DNA from: Bacteroidales bacterium
Lineage (GTDB): Bacteria; Bacteroidota; Bacteroidia; Bacteroidales; UBA7332
Direction of reading: 5' to 3'
Assembly (NCBI GenBank): GCA_028687995.1
Contig: JAQTZA010000008.1
Span: 106,909 to 170,908 of the forward strand
DNA: 64,000 bases
Shown here: positions 18,748 to 27,982 of the stretch, in pieces
How positions within the stretch are numbered: position 1 is the first letter of the stretch
Layout of the letters: every line of letters starts with the position of its first letter
The notes under the pieces: generated by a model
The model's input: the letters and a program-made list of their open reading frames with translations, nothing else
What the model was told of the DNA's origin: nothing
The model's database searches: none
Program-made: the position numbers and the translations under genes

Positions 18748-18850
18748 ACGACTATTTACAATCAACATAAGTATTAATAGGAAATAATTGCTTTCTAATG
18801 ATGTTTTGAAAACTTTTCCTTTGCACCTGTTTTATTTGTGAATAATTATC

Positions 18851-18858
18851 TATCTTTG
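18851..18858 (+). promoter_or_regulatory. Possible -7 box of the defence operon
   Basis: TATCTTTG matches TAnnTTTG 43-50 nt before the first start codon at 18901. No TTTG stands at the normal -33 spacing. The 18748-18900 gap is the only sizeable noncoding stretch before a 15.7-kb run of tightly packed genes, so the promoter must be in or before it. Confidence 0.4.
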
Positions 18859-18900
18859 TTCAAATTCTGACAATTCAAAATAATAAAAGCCCAAATTGGA

Positions 18901-19191
18901 ATGATTATGCTATTCGCGAATAAAATCAGACGATTAAGAGAAGACCAACAACTGCTCCAACGTCAATTGGCAGCGGCTTTAGAAATTGATACACCCATGT
19001 ACAGCAAAATTGAGCGGGGTGACCGTCCGGCAAAACGAACACAGGTTGTTGCTCTTGCAAAATTGCTTTCTATTGATGAAACTGAACTCTTAACGCTATG
19101 GTTGGCTGATAAAGTAACCGAAGTATTAGATGATGAGAAAGAGTTGGCGGGTAAGGCGTTGGAAATAGTTCAAAAAAATCAAAAACATTAA
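18901..19191 (+). CDS. XRE-family helix-turn-helix regulator
   Basis: This 96-residue protein has a Cro/CI-type HTH at about residues 5-60 (FANKIRRLREDQQLLQRQLA, then SKIERGDRPAKRTQVVALAKLL). The rest is an acidic helix. It is the first gene of the long defence operon, one base from the sspB-like start, so it is probably an autoregulator that keeps the nuclease genes low. Alternative starts at 18901 and 18907 differ by two residues. Confidence 0.9.
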   Translation: MIMLFANKIRRLREDQQLLQRQLAAALEIDTPMYSKIERGDRPAKRTQVVALAKLLSIDETELLTLWLADKVTEVLDDEKELAGKALEIVQKNQKH

Positions 19192-19192
19192 T

Positions 19193-20065
19193 ATGGATAA
19201 CAAAATAAGATATTCATTTTCGGGTCACGAATCTTTCTATTGCAAATCGTTGTGGCTAAAAAAGGGATATGACTTCATTTCTGAAAATAAAGACTTCAAT
19301 GCTCCTAATGCAGTTGTCGAGTTGGGCATTGGTAAAAATATGGTTTCTTCTCTTCGCTATTGGATGCGTGCCTTTGGCCTATTTGATGAGGGGATGCCTA
19401 CTTTAATTGCTGATTATCTATTTGATAATAAAAATGGAAAAGACCCATACATTGAAGATTTAGGTACTTTGTGGCTATTGCATTATTTGCTTGTAAAATC
19501 TGATTTAGCAAGTATATATAAACTTTTCTTCATTGATTTTCATAAAGAAAAAAATAACGAGTTCACAAGAGAACAATTGCAATATTTTCTAAAACGAAAA
19601 AATGCAGAAACTCCTTACGGTCACCTTTATAATGAAAATACAGTAAAGAGAGATATAGGTGTTCTCCTTCAAAATTATGTTATGCCTCAAAAAGAAAAAC
19701 CTAATGAAGATTTTTCCGCATTACTAATAAACTTAGGCCTGATAAAACATTCAGAAGACGAAGAAAACAAAATAAAACCATTTTATTTTAACACAAAAGG
19801 CAAGAATGAACTAACACCAGAGATATTTTTCTATGCCATAATTGACGACAAGAAAGATGAACAAATTGTTTCATTTGACAGATTAATGGATCTGGCATTA
19901 ATTTTTTGTTTGACAAAAACTGAACTTATTGATATAATTCAATTTTTATCTAAGAAATACTCGCAAATATTAAGATATACTGATGATGGAGGAATCAAAC
20001 AATTATTTTTCCTCGAAGAGATTGATAAAACCAAAGTTTTAGAAATATATTACTCAAAACAATGA
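19193..20065 (+). CDS. sspB: SspB-like DUF4007 protein (DNA phosphorothioation module)
   Basis: The protein has 290 residues and the DUF4007 signature near the N terminus (YSFSGHESFYCKSLWLKKGY, then AVVELGIGKNMVSSLRYW). In the described single-strand phosphorothioation system SspABCD, SspB carries DUF4007 and acts as the DNA-binding/nicking component. DUF4007 next to a large ATPase and a PAPS-reductase-like protein is the key signature, and that exact order is seen here. The stop overlaps the next gene by 4 nt. The family call rests on recalled motif and synteny, not on a search. Confidence 0.8.
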   Translation: MDNKIRYSFSGHESFYCKSLWLKKGYDFISENKDFNAPNAVVELGIGKNMVSSLRYWMRAFGLFDEGMPTLIADYLFDNKNGKDPYIEDLGTLWLLHYLLVKSDLASIYKLFFIDFHKEKNNEFTREQLQYFLKRKNAETPYGHLYNENTVKRDIGVLLQNYVMPQKEKPNEDFSALLINLGLIKHSEDEENKIKPFYFNTKGKNELTPEIFFYAIIDDKKDEQIVSFDRLMDLALIFCLTKTELIDIIQFLSKKYSQILRYTDDGGIKQLFFLEEIDKTKVLEIYYSKQ

Positions 20066-23000
20066 AATTTTCACTATCTACAAATATTGACAACGTGCAA
20101 TATGATGATTTCCATTATATTGTTACTTCAAATGCACGGCGAGTTTTAGGGACTTTACTTGCCGATTACTATACTGGTATTCATTGTTTTTCTTTGGTTG
20201 GTACTTACGGTACAGGAAAATCAAGTTTTTTAGCAGCTCTGGAAAGAGATATTTTGCAAAACACTAAAGTGTTGTTTGAAAACAAAGGACAGTTTAATAA
20301 ATATAACAAATTTAAGTGTATTAATATTGTCGGTGACTATAATTCTCTTTCAAATCTATTGAGTGAAAAACTGAAAAGCGATAAAACAAGCTCCAAGGAA
20401 CTATTCACTCAGTTAGAACTGACATTGATAGATCATAAAAAGAGGGGCGAATTTGTATTGCTTGTCATTGATGAGTTTGGAAAGGTGCTTGAACACGCAG
20501 CTAATCACAACCCCGAAAGAGAATTATATTTTTTACAACAACTGGCAGAGTTTGTAAATCACCCCAAACGAGATAACATTCTATTAATTACAACGCTACA
20601 CCAAAATTTTGGTGCATACTCAAAAAAACTGAATGAACAACAAAGAAACGAATGGGAGAAAGTAAAAGGTCGTTTGAAAGAAATTGTTTTTAGCGAACCG
20701 GTTGAGCAACTTTTACATTTAGCAGCGGCACAAATAGCAGCTTCAAATAAATCGATCGTATCAAAAAGAAACTTCGACACGCTTTTTCATTTAGCAAAGA
20801 ATACAAAATTTATAAACGGTGATATGAGTATTGATATTGCTGAAAAATTACATCCCTTGGATATTTTTTCTGCAGTAGTCCTAACTCATTCAATACAGCG
20901 TTATGGTCAAAATGAACGTTCTCTATTTTCATTTTTAAGTTCTAAAGACAATAATTCACTCAATCAATTTGAACCTCATGCTAATCAAACATATAGTTTA
21001 GCAAATGTGTACGATTATATTATATATAATTTCTACTCATATTTATCTGAAGTAAATGCCGACTCTGCTAATTGGAGAGCTATCCGTGTAGCATTAGAAC
21101 GAATTGAGAGTATATTTGATCTTGAGAAAATTGAGACTGCGAGTAATATTGTAAAAACAATAGGATTATGTAACCTATTTGGAAATTCTGCAACTTTTGA
21201 TGAAAACGCTCTAAGTCAATATATGCAATTAGCTTTAGATATTGAACAACCCGAAAAATTAATTCGCGAACTTGTTGCTCACAAAATAATTCGTTTTGCC
21301 AAATACAAATCTCAATATATTATTTTTGAGGGTACGGATGTCAATATCGAAGACGAACTATATAAAGCGGCGGGAATAGTTCCAAGACCAAGTGATTTTA
21401 TTGATGACTTAAATGATTTTTTTGAGTTTAAAGTTGTACAAGCAAATAGTTCGTTTTATAAGACTGGTACTCCTCGTTTTTTTGAATACTGCATTTCAAA
21501 TGAAGCCCAAGTTTTTAATCCCATAAACGATATTGATGGTTACATTAACCTCGTTTTTCCAACTATTGAAGACGAAAAGGAGCATTTACTCGAAACCTCT
21601 AAGAATTGTGGTAATGCTGTGATATATGTGTATTTCAATAATGTTACTCAGATTGTAAATCATTTATATGAGATAAAAAAACTGGAATATATTCGGAAAC
21701 AAGTTTTAGTTGAAGATAGGATTGCTGATAAAGAAATTCAAAACCTTATCGTTTACGAAAAAGACTTGTTGAATAAAGCAATCAATCACAGCTTGATGTC
21801 GTTTTCTGCAAATGTAGAATGGTATTACAAAGGAGAAAAGTGCCAAATATCTTCTCAAACCGATTTTAATAAATTGCTCTCAGCTGTTTGTGATGATGTC
21901 TATTATTCAACACCAATCATTCAAAATGAGTTGTTTAATAAGCAAAAGGTAAACAGTTCTATTTCACTGGCTCGCGTTACTCTTCTAAACCTGATGATAG
22001 ATGATAGTTGTGTGATGCAAGATGAATTAGGATTTGAAAAAGACAAATTTCCTCCAGAAAAAACAATTTATTACACTCTGCTAAAAAACACCGGTATTCA
22101 TTGTCAAAAGAATGGTATTTACACTCTAAGTGAGCCACAAACAGACTCAATAAAAGATTTATGGGATAAGTGTGAAGACTTTTTGAAAAGTTCCATAGAA
22201 AGGCAACGTAAATTAGGAGATTTGATTAGAGACTTAAAATCAGCACCATTCAAATTAAAACAAGGGTTCTTGGACTTTTGGATTCCTATTTATCTGATAA
22301 TTAAAAAACAAGATTATTCTCTCTATGATAGCGAAGACAGATATATTCCATATTTAAATAGAGAAGTTCTTGACCTATTGCAAAAATCACCGAACGATTT
22401 TAAAATAAAAGCTTTTGCAATGGATGGAGTAAAAATTGAATTTTTCAATCAATACAGAAACTTCATAAATTTAAACGATAGAGACTTAATTACCCAAGAC
22501 AGTTTTTTAGAAACAATAAAGCCGTTTTTGGTATTCTATAACAACTTGAATGATTTTGCCAAAAGCACGCAAAATTTTGACAATCCACAAACTGTAAAAT
22601 TTCGTAATGTATTAGCTAAAGCGAAAGACCCGGAAAAGACTTTCTTTGAAGATTTACCTGCTGCTTTAGGTTTCAAAAATGATTCTTTGGCAAAAAATGA
22701 AGAGTTTTTGACTCAATATCAAGATTTAATCAAAGATGCAATACGCGAGTTAAGGTCATGTTATCCTAATCTCATTAAACGAATAGAAGATAATTTAATT
22801 GAAGTATTGGGCTTAAAGTCAAATATTTTCAGCGAGTATAAAACAGAAATAGATAATCGTTTTAAGGGAGTAAAAACAAATTTATTATCAAGCAAACAGA
22901 AAAGCTTCCTCAATAGATTGCTTATGGAGCAATCAGACAAAACGTTATGGTACGAATCAATATGTTACGTTGTGATCGATAAACCCCTTGTTTCTATAAA

Positions 23001-23289
23001 AGACAATGAGATTACTTTTTTGATTGAAACATTAAAGCATTTACTTATAACTCTAACGAAGTTTGTTGACATTTCAAAAGCAGCAAAGAATAACTCAAAT
23101 TCAGAGATATATAATTTCGAATTAGTTTCAACAAATGGTACTATTAAACCGCAGTCATATATTTTGCCTGAAAGTCAAAAGAAAAGAACGGATGAATTAG
23201 AATCGAAAATTACTGAGATTTTGTCTGGCGATTACAATTTAGATGTTTGTACCTTGTTGAGAATACTTAAAAATAAAATAAAAGAATAA
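20062..23289 (+). CDS. sspC: SspC-like large P-loop ATPase
   Basis: The protein has 1075 residues. The AAA-type ATPase core is N-terminal: Walker A GTYGTGKS at residues 47-54 and Walker B VLLVIDEFGK at about 132-141. The long C-terminal region (about 300-1075) is helical, AT-rich in codon use and without motifs I recognise. It lies between the DUF4007 and PAPS-reductase-like genes, with 4-nt and 1-nt overlaps, the position of SspC in ssp cassettes. There it is thought to supply ATP-driven DNA remodelling for sulfur insertion. The assignment is by architecture and order. Confidence 0.75.
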   Translation: MKFSLSTNIDNVQYDDFHYIVTSNARRVLGTLLADYYTGIHCFSLVGTYGTGKSSFLAALERDILQNTKVLFENKGQFNKYNKFKCINIVGDYNSLSNLLSEKLKSDKTSSKELFTQLELTLIDHKKRGEFVLLVIDEFGKVLEHAANHNPERELYFLQQLAEFVNHPKRDNILLITTLHQNFGAYSKKLNEQQRNEWEKVKGRLKEIVFSEPVEQLLHLAAAQIAASNKSIVSKRNFDTLFHLAKNTKFINGDMSIDIAEKLHPLDIFSAVVLTHSIQRYGQNERSLFSFLSSKDNNSLNQFEPHANQTYSLANVYDYIIYNFYSYLSEVNADSANWRAIRVALERIESIFDLEKIETASNIVKTIGLCNLFGNSATFDENALSQYMQLALDIEQPEKLIRELVAHKIIRFAKYKSQYIIFEGTDVNIEDELYKAAGIVPRPSDFIDDLNDFFEFKVVQANSSFYKTGTPRFFEYCISNEAQVFNPINDIDGYINLVFPTIEDEKEHLLETSKNCGNAVIYVYFNNVTQIVNHLYEIKKLEYIRKQVLVEDRIADKEIQNLIVYEKDLLNKAINHSLMSFSANVEWYYKGEKCQISSQTDFNKLLSAVCDDVYYSTPIIQNELFNKQKVNSSISLARVTLLNLMIDDSCVMQDELGFEKDKFPPEKTIYYTLLKNTGIHCQKNGIYTLSEPQTDSIKDLWDKCEDFLKSSIERQRKLGDLIRDLKSAPFKLKQGFLDFWIPIYLIIKKQDYSLYDSEDRYIPYLNREVLDLLQKSPNDFKIKAFAMDGVKIEFFNQYRNFINLNDRDLITQDSFLETIKPFLVFYNNLNDFAKSTQNFDNPQTVKFRNVLAKAKDPEKTFFEDLPAALGFKNDSLAKNEEFLTQYQDLIKDAIRELRSCYPNLIKRIEDNLIEVLGLKSNIFSEYKTEIDNRFKGVKTNLLSSKQKSFLNRLLMEQSDKTLWYESICYVVIDKPLVSIKDNEITFLIETLKHLLITLTKFVDISKAAKNNSNSEIYNFELVSTNGTIKPQSYILPESQKKRTDELESKITEILSGDYNLDVCTLLRILKNKIKE

Positions 23290-24389
23290 TGATAAGACAC
23301 GTTTTAGGAATATCTGGGGGCAAGGATAGTGCTGCTTTGGCAATATATATGAAAGAGAAGTACCCAGATTTTCAGATAGATTACTATAATTCCGATACCG
23401 GTTGCGAATTAGAAGAAACCGAGCAACTAATAAATAGGTTGGAATCCGTATTGGGAACTATTACGAGAATTATAGCGGCGCAAGGAAGTCCAGAACCAAC
23501 TCCGTTTCACCATTTCCTCAAATCAAGCGGAGGTTATTTACCTTCACCTCAAGCTCGATGGTGTACGCAAAAAATGAAATTAGTAGAGTTTGAAAAATAT
23601 GTTGGCGATGAACCCACTATTTCATACGTGGGTATTCGGGGAGATGAAGAGCGAGAAGGTTATGTTTCTACAAAGCCAAATGTCCAGGCAATTTTTCCTT
23701 TTCGTCGTAACATATGGAGTATGGATGTAATTAATAAGGTTTTGCATAATGACAATATTGCCCAACTTGAAGAAATATATAGGTCAGTTTGCCCTCAAAA
23801 CTTATTAGAAAAAGCAATTGAGGCGATTCAGAAGCCTTTGACAAAATACTTTTATTACAGTAAGAAGCTCAATGCTCTACTGGACTTAGATGTGAAGATA
23901 TTCAATCAAGCTGTTTTTAAGTATCTAAAAACAACTGATTATCCTGTGGGAAAATTGGATTCTTTTCCATTAGTTGATAACGATGAAGTTTTAGGTATAA
24001 ATGAAATCTATAAAATATTGGAAGAGAGCGGGGTTGGTGTTCCTGCTTATTATAAAGAAATTGAATTTGAAGTCGATGGTAAGAAAGGCAAATACAGCCG
24101 CAGCCGTTCCGGTTGCTATTTTTGCTTTTTTCAACAAAAAATTGAATGGATTTGGCTTTACGAACAGCACCCTGATTTATTTCAAAAGTCAATGGAATTT
24201 GAAAAAGACGGTTATACTTGGAATCAGGGCGAAAGTTTGGCTGACTTAATAAAGCCGGAACGTATTCGCCAAATAAAATTAGATGCTATCAAACGGCAAG
24301 AACTCAAAGCTAAAAAGCAATCAAACTCCTTATTGGTAGATATGTTTGCAGATGATAGTGATGTATTGTGTGCAAATTGTTTTATATAG
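23289..24389 (+). CDS. sspD: SspD-like PAPS reductase/ATP pyrophosphatase family protein
   Basis: The protein has 366 residues. The PP-loop SGGKDS is at residues 9-14. Conserved cysteines follow as Cys92 (ARWCTQKMK), Cys276 and Cys279 (RSGCYFCFF), with a further CxxC at the C terminus (Cys361, Cys364). This matches the DndC/SspD group, in which an Fe-S cluster and an adenylating PP-loop activate the DNA backbone for sulfur. The start codon shares a base with the sspC stop (TAATG). The sulfur donor SspA (a cysteine desulfurase) is not found in this window, so a housekeeping IscS/SufS would have to serve. Confidence 0.82.
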   Translation: MIRHVLGISGGKDSAALAIYMKEKYPDFQIDYYNSDTGCELEETEQLINRLESVLGTITRIIAAQGSPEPTPFHHFLKSSGGYLPSPQARWCTQKMKLVEFEKYVGDEPTISYVGIRGDEEREGYVSTKPNVQAIFPFRRNIWSMDVINKVLHNDNIAQLEEIYRSVCPQNLLEKAIEAIQKPLTKYFYYSKKLNALLDLDVKIFNQAVFKYLKTTDYPVGKLDSFPLVDNDEVLGINEIYKILEESGVGVPAYYKEIEFEVDGKKGKYSRSRSGCYFCFFQQKIEWIWLYEQHPDLFQKSMEFEKDGYTWNQGESLADLIKPERIRQIKLDAIKRQELKAKKQSNSLLVDMFADDSDVLCANCFI

Positions 24390-24395
24390 TTAAAT

Positions 24396-26039
24396 ATGAG
24401 AACAGTATTTGAATACTTAGCGGCAAATTGTTTTGGTGTAGATTCTATTTTTAGAGTTCAACAACAAGATTTATGGTTTGATTTGAAGAACATTCAAATT
24501 ATTGTTCAATTCTCCGAATTAAATAATGAGAATTTCGAAGAAAGTTTTATAAATATTTCAGAGATCGATTTTGCTCTTCTTGAAACTCTTCAAATTGACA
24601 GAATATTCATACAAAAATCTAACTCCTTATATGAAGATATGGAGGAAGATAAAATGAAGGAGTATTTAGATAATTATAAGCCTCTTACATATCAAATGTA
24701 TAAAGTTATTGAGAAGTTAAGACATATTTTCCCTGATTCAATTACTGATTTTTCAATAAAGCCTTTTTGTGTAGATGATTCTGGTTCTGAATTTGGTTGT
24801 CCTGACGTTTGGAACTATGGCTTTCAGTTAAATATAAATAAAAGTTATTGGGCTGACAATAATTTCTTCGAATACATTATTAATCATATTGATATAGAAC
24901 TTTCAAATTTACAAATCCCCGCTTTTTACCGTACTGAGAAAAATATAAAAGATAGCTTTGAACTGAAAATATTAAATTCTAATACAAAAAATCGACGCTT
25001 AGGATATTTGAAAATATTGATAAAAATGTTCAATGAGCAATCAAAAATTCCTATATCGAAAATAAATTTAAAATTTGAAAGATACTGCCAAGATTACAAC
25101 CAATTTTTAGAAGAATATAAAAATAGGAAAGGAAATGTTGTTGTTACAAAAACGGGATATTCTGCTAAACCCTATATTGAACTTGCCATAAATTTGGGGT
25201 TAATCCGAAAGTCTTCGGGACTATATGAAATTGGAAAGATTGTAAAAGTTTATAATCTCGTAAAAAAAGAAATTGATGATACTGATATCAATCCGTTTAT
25301 TTTCACCAAGTTTGATACTACTTTCTTCTTGGAAATTTTACTAAAGGAAGATTACTGGTTTTTATATAGTATTTTAGAGCAAGCAGCAATAACACCCAAT
25401 ATTTCATATAAGAACCTAAAAAAAGAATTTAAACAAATATTGTTGAGCCAAATTAAACAATTTATTGATGAAGCGCAGATAGATAATTCCCAAAAAGTTC
25501 TTCCTCTTAAAATAATAGAAAGACGTATTAATGACTGGAAAAAGCCAGAAGTGTATATGGAGCATGTTTTAATGCCTCGTTTAAATTGGTTGTATGATTT
25601 AGAGCTTATTGAATTGAAAACTGATTTAAGTTTTCGATTAACTGAAATGGGTAGTAAGCTCCTTTTCAATCTTTCTATATGGAATGATATTGCATTGCAT
25701 AAATTAGCTTCACCAACGGCCTATATTGAAAACTATTTTATGAAAATAATGGATTTTATATTCAATCTACAAAAACAACGATATACAAAACAATCAGATG
25801 ATGAGTTTTTGAGATACTTGGAGAATAGTTTTTCGTTGTTCAAAACATTAGCACCAAATCGAATCACATTTTCATTATTTGCGAATCATACTAAACAGAT
25901 GTTATTTTGGAATAATTCAGTTATGGTTGACACTGAAGATATCAAAAGGGCATTTGAACTAAAGCGAGTACCAAACTATACCTTTAAATATCAAGATCAT
26001 TATAAAGACGGTTATATACAAAAAAATAAATCAATATGA
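24396..26039 (+). CDS. Unrecognised defence-operon protein (candidate SspF)
   Basis: The 547-residue protein has no motif I recognise: no P-loop, nuclease signature, signal peptide or membrane helix. It is rich in aromatic residues and Asn/Lys, with possible winged-helix stretches near residues 240-275 (SAKPYIELAINLGLIRKSSG) and 385-425 (LPRLNWLYDLELIE-like), where short helix-turn-strand patterns resemble DNA-binding wings. It sits 6 bp after sspD and overlaps the following ATPase gene by 4 nt. In sspBCD-sspFGH cassettes the first restriction gene follows sspD directly, so SspF is the positional guess only. Confidence 0.5.
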   Translation: MRTVFEYLAANCFGVDSIFRVQQQDLWFDLKNIQIIVQFSELNNENFEESFINISEIDFALLETLQIDRIFIQKSNSLYEDMEEDKMKEYLDNYKPLTYQMYKVIEKLRHIFPDSITDFSIKPFCVDDSGSEFGCPDVWNYGFQLNINKSYWADNNFFEYIINHIDIELSNLQIPAFYRTEKNIKDSFELKILNSNTKNRRLGYLKILIKMFNEQSKIPISKINLKFERYCQDYNQFLEEYKNRKGNVVVTKTGYSAKPYIELAINLGLIRKSSGLYEIGKIVKVYNLVKKEIDDTDINPFIFTKFDTTFFLEILLKEDYWFLYSILEQAAITPNISYKNLKKEFKQILLSQIKQFIDEAQIDNSQKVLPLKIIERRINDWKKPEVYMEHVLMPRLNWLYDLELIELKTDLSFRLTEMGSKLLFNLSIWNDIALHKLASPTAYIENYFMKIMDFIFNLQKQRYTKQSDDEFLRYLENSFSLFKTLAPNRITFSLFANHTKQMLFWNNSVMVDTEDIKRAFELKRVPNYTFKYQDHYKDGYIQKNKSI

Positions 26040-27136
26040 GCACATTTGATAAATTCGAATTAAAAACTAATCCATTTCGAATGACCCCTTCAATTAATTC
26101 TGAAGAATTAATTTGGGCTGGTTTTCCTGAAGTAAAGGAAAAAATAGAAAATAGAATAAAACGTTCTATTAAAATTCCTAATTCAAGTCTTATTTTGAAT
26201 TGGGGTGAATATGGTAGTGGAAAAACTCATGCAGCAAGATATTTTAATAAATTATCTGTTTTAGAGGAACTAGCAGGAGCTGAACAACCTCCCTTTTCGT
26301 TAGATATTAGTTTTCCGAAAAGCAAAGAACCCGTAAAAGACATATACGTACAAATCATTGACAAACTGGATATTTCAATACTCCGAAAGCAAATCGTTGA
26401 TAAAAATGTAGATCCTGCCACTGTGTTGAATTTAGTCACAGATAATATGTTAATTCGGAATGTTGTAAAATTAATGTTTGACGAGAATATTCCTGTAACA
26501 ACGTTCAAGTCATATTTGTATGGTACGAGCCCAATAAACAAAAGTTTTGTAGAGAATGGTATTCAACGAAAACTTGTTTCAGATAATGATTATACTGAGT
26601 TTCTTTCAACAATGTTTTCGTTAATCACATATCAAAAAGAAGCTTATTCTTGTGTTATTTTATGGATAGATGAGTTTGAAGATATATCTATACTCAACAG
26701 CATTAATATTAGTAATGTAAATAATTTTATTAGAACAATCATTGACAAGACTCCAAACAATTTATTAATGTTTTTGAACCTTACTCAGTCTGCCATGATG
26801 GATGTTGAGGACTTAGGGGAATATTTACAGGAAGCAGTTAAATCTCGAATAAAAGATCGAGTCGAATTAAGTATGCCAACAAAAGAGGAACTTAAAGTAT
26901 ATCTGAAAGACCTATTAAACCACTCTTTACATAGAGAAGAACCCAAAGATTCGTTTTTCCCTTTTGAAGAAAATGTTGTTGACGAAATTGTGATGGATTT
27001 AGGTTCTGTTTCGCTACGTAGATTTAATGAAGCTTTCTCTTTATTAATTGAATCTGCAATGTTTGATGACAAAGCTTCAATTAATAAGGATTATTATGAA
27101 TCTATGAAGAGTGAAATAATTGGTTGGAAAAATTAA
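26036..27136 (+). CDS. AAA ATPase (candidate SspG)
   Basis: The protein has 366 residues. Walker A GEYGSGKT is at 57-64 and Walker B VILWIDEFED at about 207-216; a C-terminal helical lid follows. The fold resembles ORC/Cdc6-like or BREX-type ATPases that load on DNA. It overlaps the upstream gene by 4 nt, and the next gene starts on the very next base. It may power the PIN-like nuclease that follows. The SspG label is from gene order only. Confidence 0.7.
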   Translation: MSTFDKFELKTNPFRMTPSINSEELIWAGFPEVKEKIENRIKRSIKIPNSSLILNWGEYGSGKTHAARYFNKLSVLEELAGAEQPPFSLDISFPKSKEPVKDIYVQIIDKLDISILRKQIVDKNVDPATVLNLVTDNMLIRNVVKLMFDENIPVTTFKSYLYGTSPINKSFVENGIQRKLVSDNDYTEFLSTMFSLITYQKEAYSCVILWIDEFEDISILNSINISNVNNFIRTIIDKTPNNLLMFLNLTQSAMMDVEDLGEYLQEAVKSRIKDRVELSMPTKEELKVYLKDLLNHSLHREEPKDSFFPFEENVVDEIVMDLGSVSLRRFNEAFSLLIESAMFDDKASINKDYYESMKSEIIGWKN

Positions 27137-27973
27137 ATGAAGCACTCAATAATATTAGATGCCTGTACAATAATAAATCTACTTCGAATTGATGGAGAAG
27201 ATGAATTTATATTCAAATTACTGAAATTGTTAGATTTGAACATTGCCACTCTCGTATATGAAGAGGTAAATAGCAATGTGAGAAAAAATCCTCTTACTGA
27301 TGAGCAAAAGAAATACATTTGTCAGAGAATTCCTCAATTCATACCATTCTCACGAAAAACAGATAGTATTATCAAAGATATTTCTCAAGATTATTTTGAA
27401 CAGGTTCGTAAGTTTACTAAGCATACCAAGAAAGATAATGGAGAATTAATATCTTCAGTTCTTTCACTTTGTGTGAGTAGAGAAAATAATTCTAAAGTCT
27501 ATTTTTATACTGACGATTTTCCAGCAAAAGAACAATTTGCACCATTTTTTGCCTTTCAACAAATTGGTGTAATAGGCGATTCGATTGATTTATTACTTTT
27601 TTTATATTGGTCAAAATCTGATTTTAATGAGAAAAGTTTAATGAAATATCTTCAAGACTTAAAATCAGAATACAATACTCCGTTAAAGCAATTAGTTAGT
27701 AAGATTCAGACAAAAAAAGATTCATTTTCAGTGAAAGATAAAAAGGATAGAAATTTAAATGATAGTATCCATAAAATTATTAGTGGTTATTGGGATTCTA
27801 ATTCAGAGTTGATGAATGAAGGTATTTTATTTTTCACTAGCAATAACAGATACCCAGAAATAAAGAGTATTATTAACCAGTTTCCAGATATTGACAAAGA
27901 ATGTTTATTATCACAAAAAGTCAAATACACCCTGCAATCTTTAGCTTCAAATAGAATTTTTAAAGTTGCTTGA
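27137..27973 (+). CDS. PIN-like nuclease (candidate SspH)
   Basis: This 278-residue protein shows a PIN-domain arrangement of acids: Asp8 (IILDACTIIN), Glu42/43 (VYEEV), Glu103 (NGELISSVLSL) and Asp126/127 (YFYTDDFPAKEQF). PIN enzymes are Mg2+-dependent RNases or flap/nicking nucleases. The C-terminal half is unknown. It begins directly after the ATPase stop codon, so the two are surely co-translated. It could be the effector that attacks nucleic acid lacking phosphorothioate, or an abortive RNase. Its similarity to SspH is not known to me. Confidence 0.65.
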   Translation: MKHSIILDACTIINLLRIDGEDEFIFKLLKLLDLNIATLVYEEVNSNVRKNPLTDEQKKYICQRIPQFIPFSRKTDSIIKDISQDYFEQVRKFTKHTKKDNGELISSVLSLCVSRENNSKVYFYTDDFPAKEQFAPFFAFQQIGVIGDSIDLLLFLYWSKSDFNEKSLMKYLQDLKSEYNTPLKQLVSKIQTKKDSFSVKDKKDRNLNDSIHKIISGYWDSNSELMNEGILFFTSNNRYPEIKSIINQFPDIDKECLLSQKVKYTLQSLASNRIFKVA

Positions 27974-27982
27974 TTTTATATT

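Noticed and set aside
18901..19191. XRE gene and sspB as a toxin-antitoxin pair
   Set aside because: The second gene is DUF4007 followed by ATPase and PP-loop genes, which fits a phosphorothioation cassette far better.
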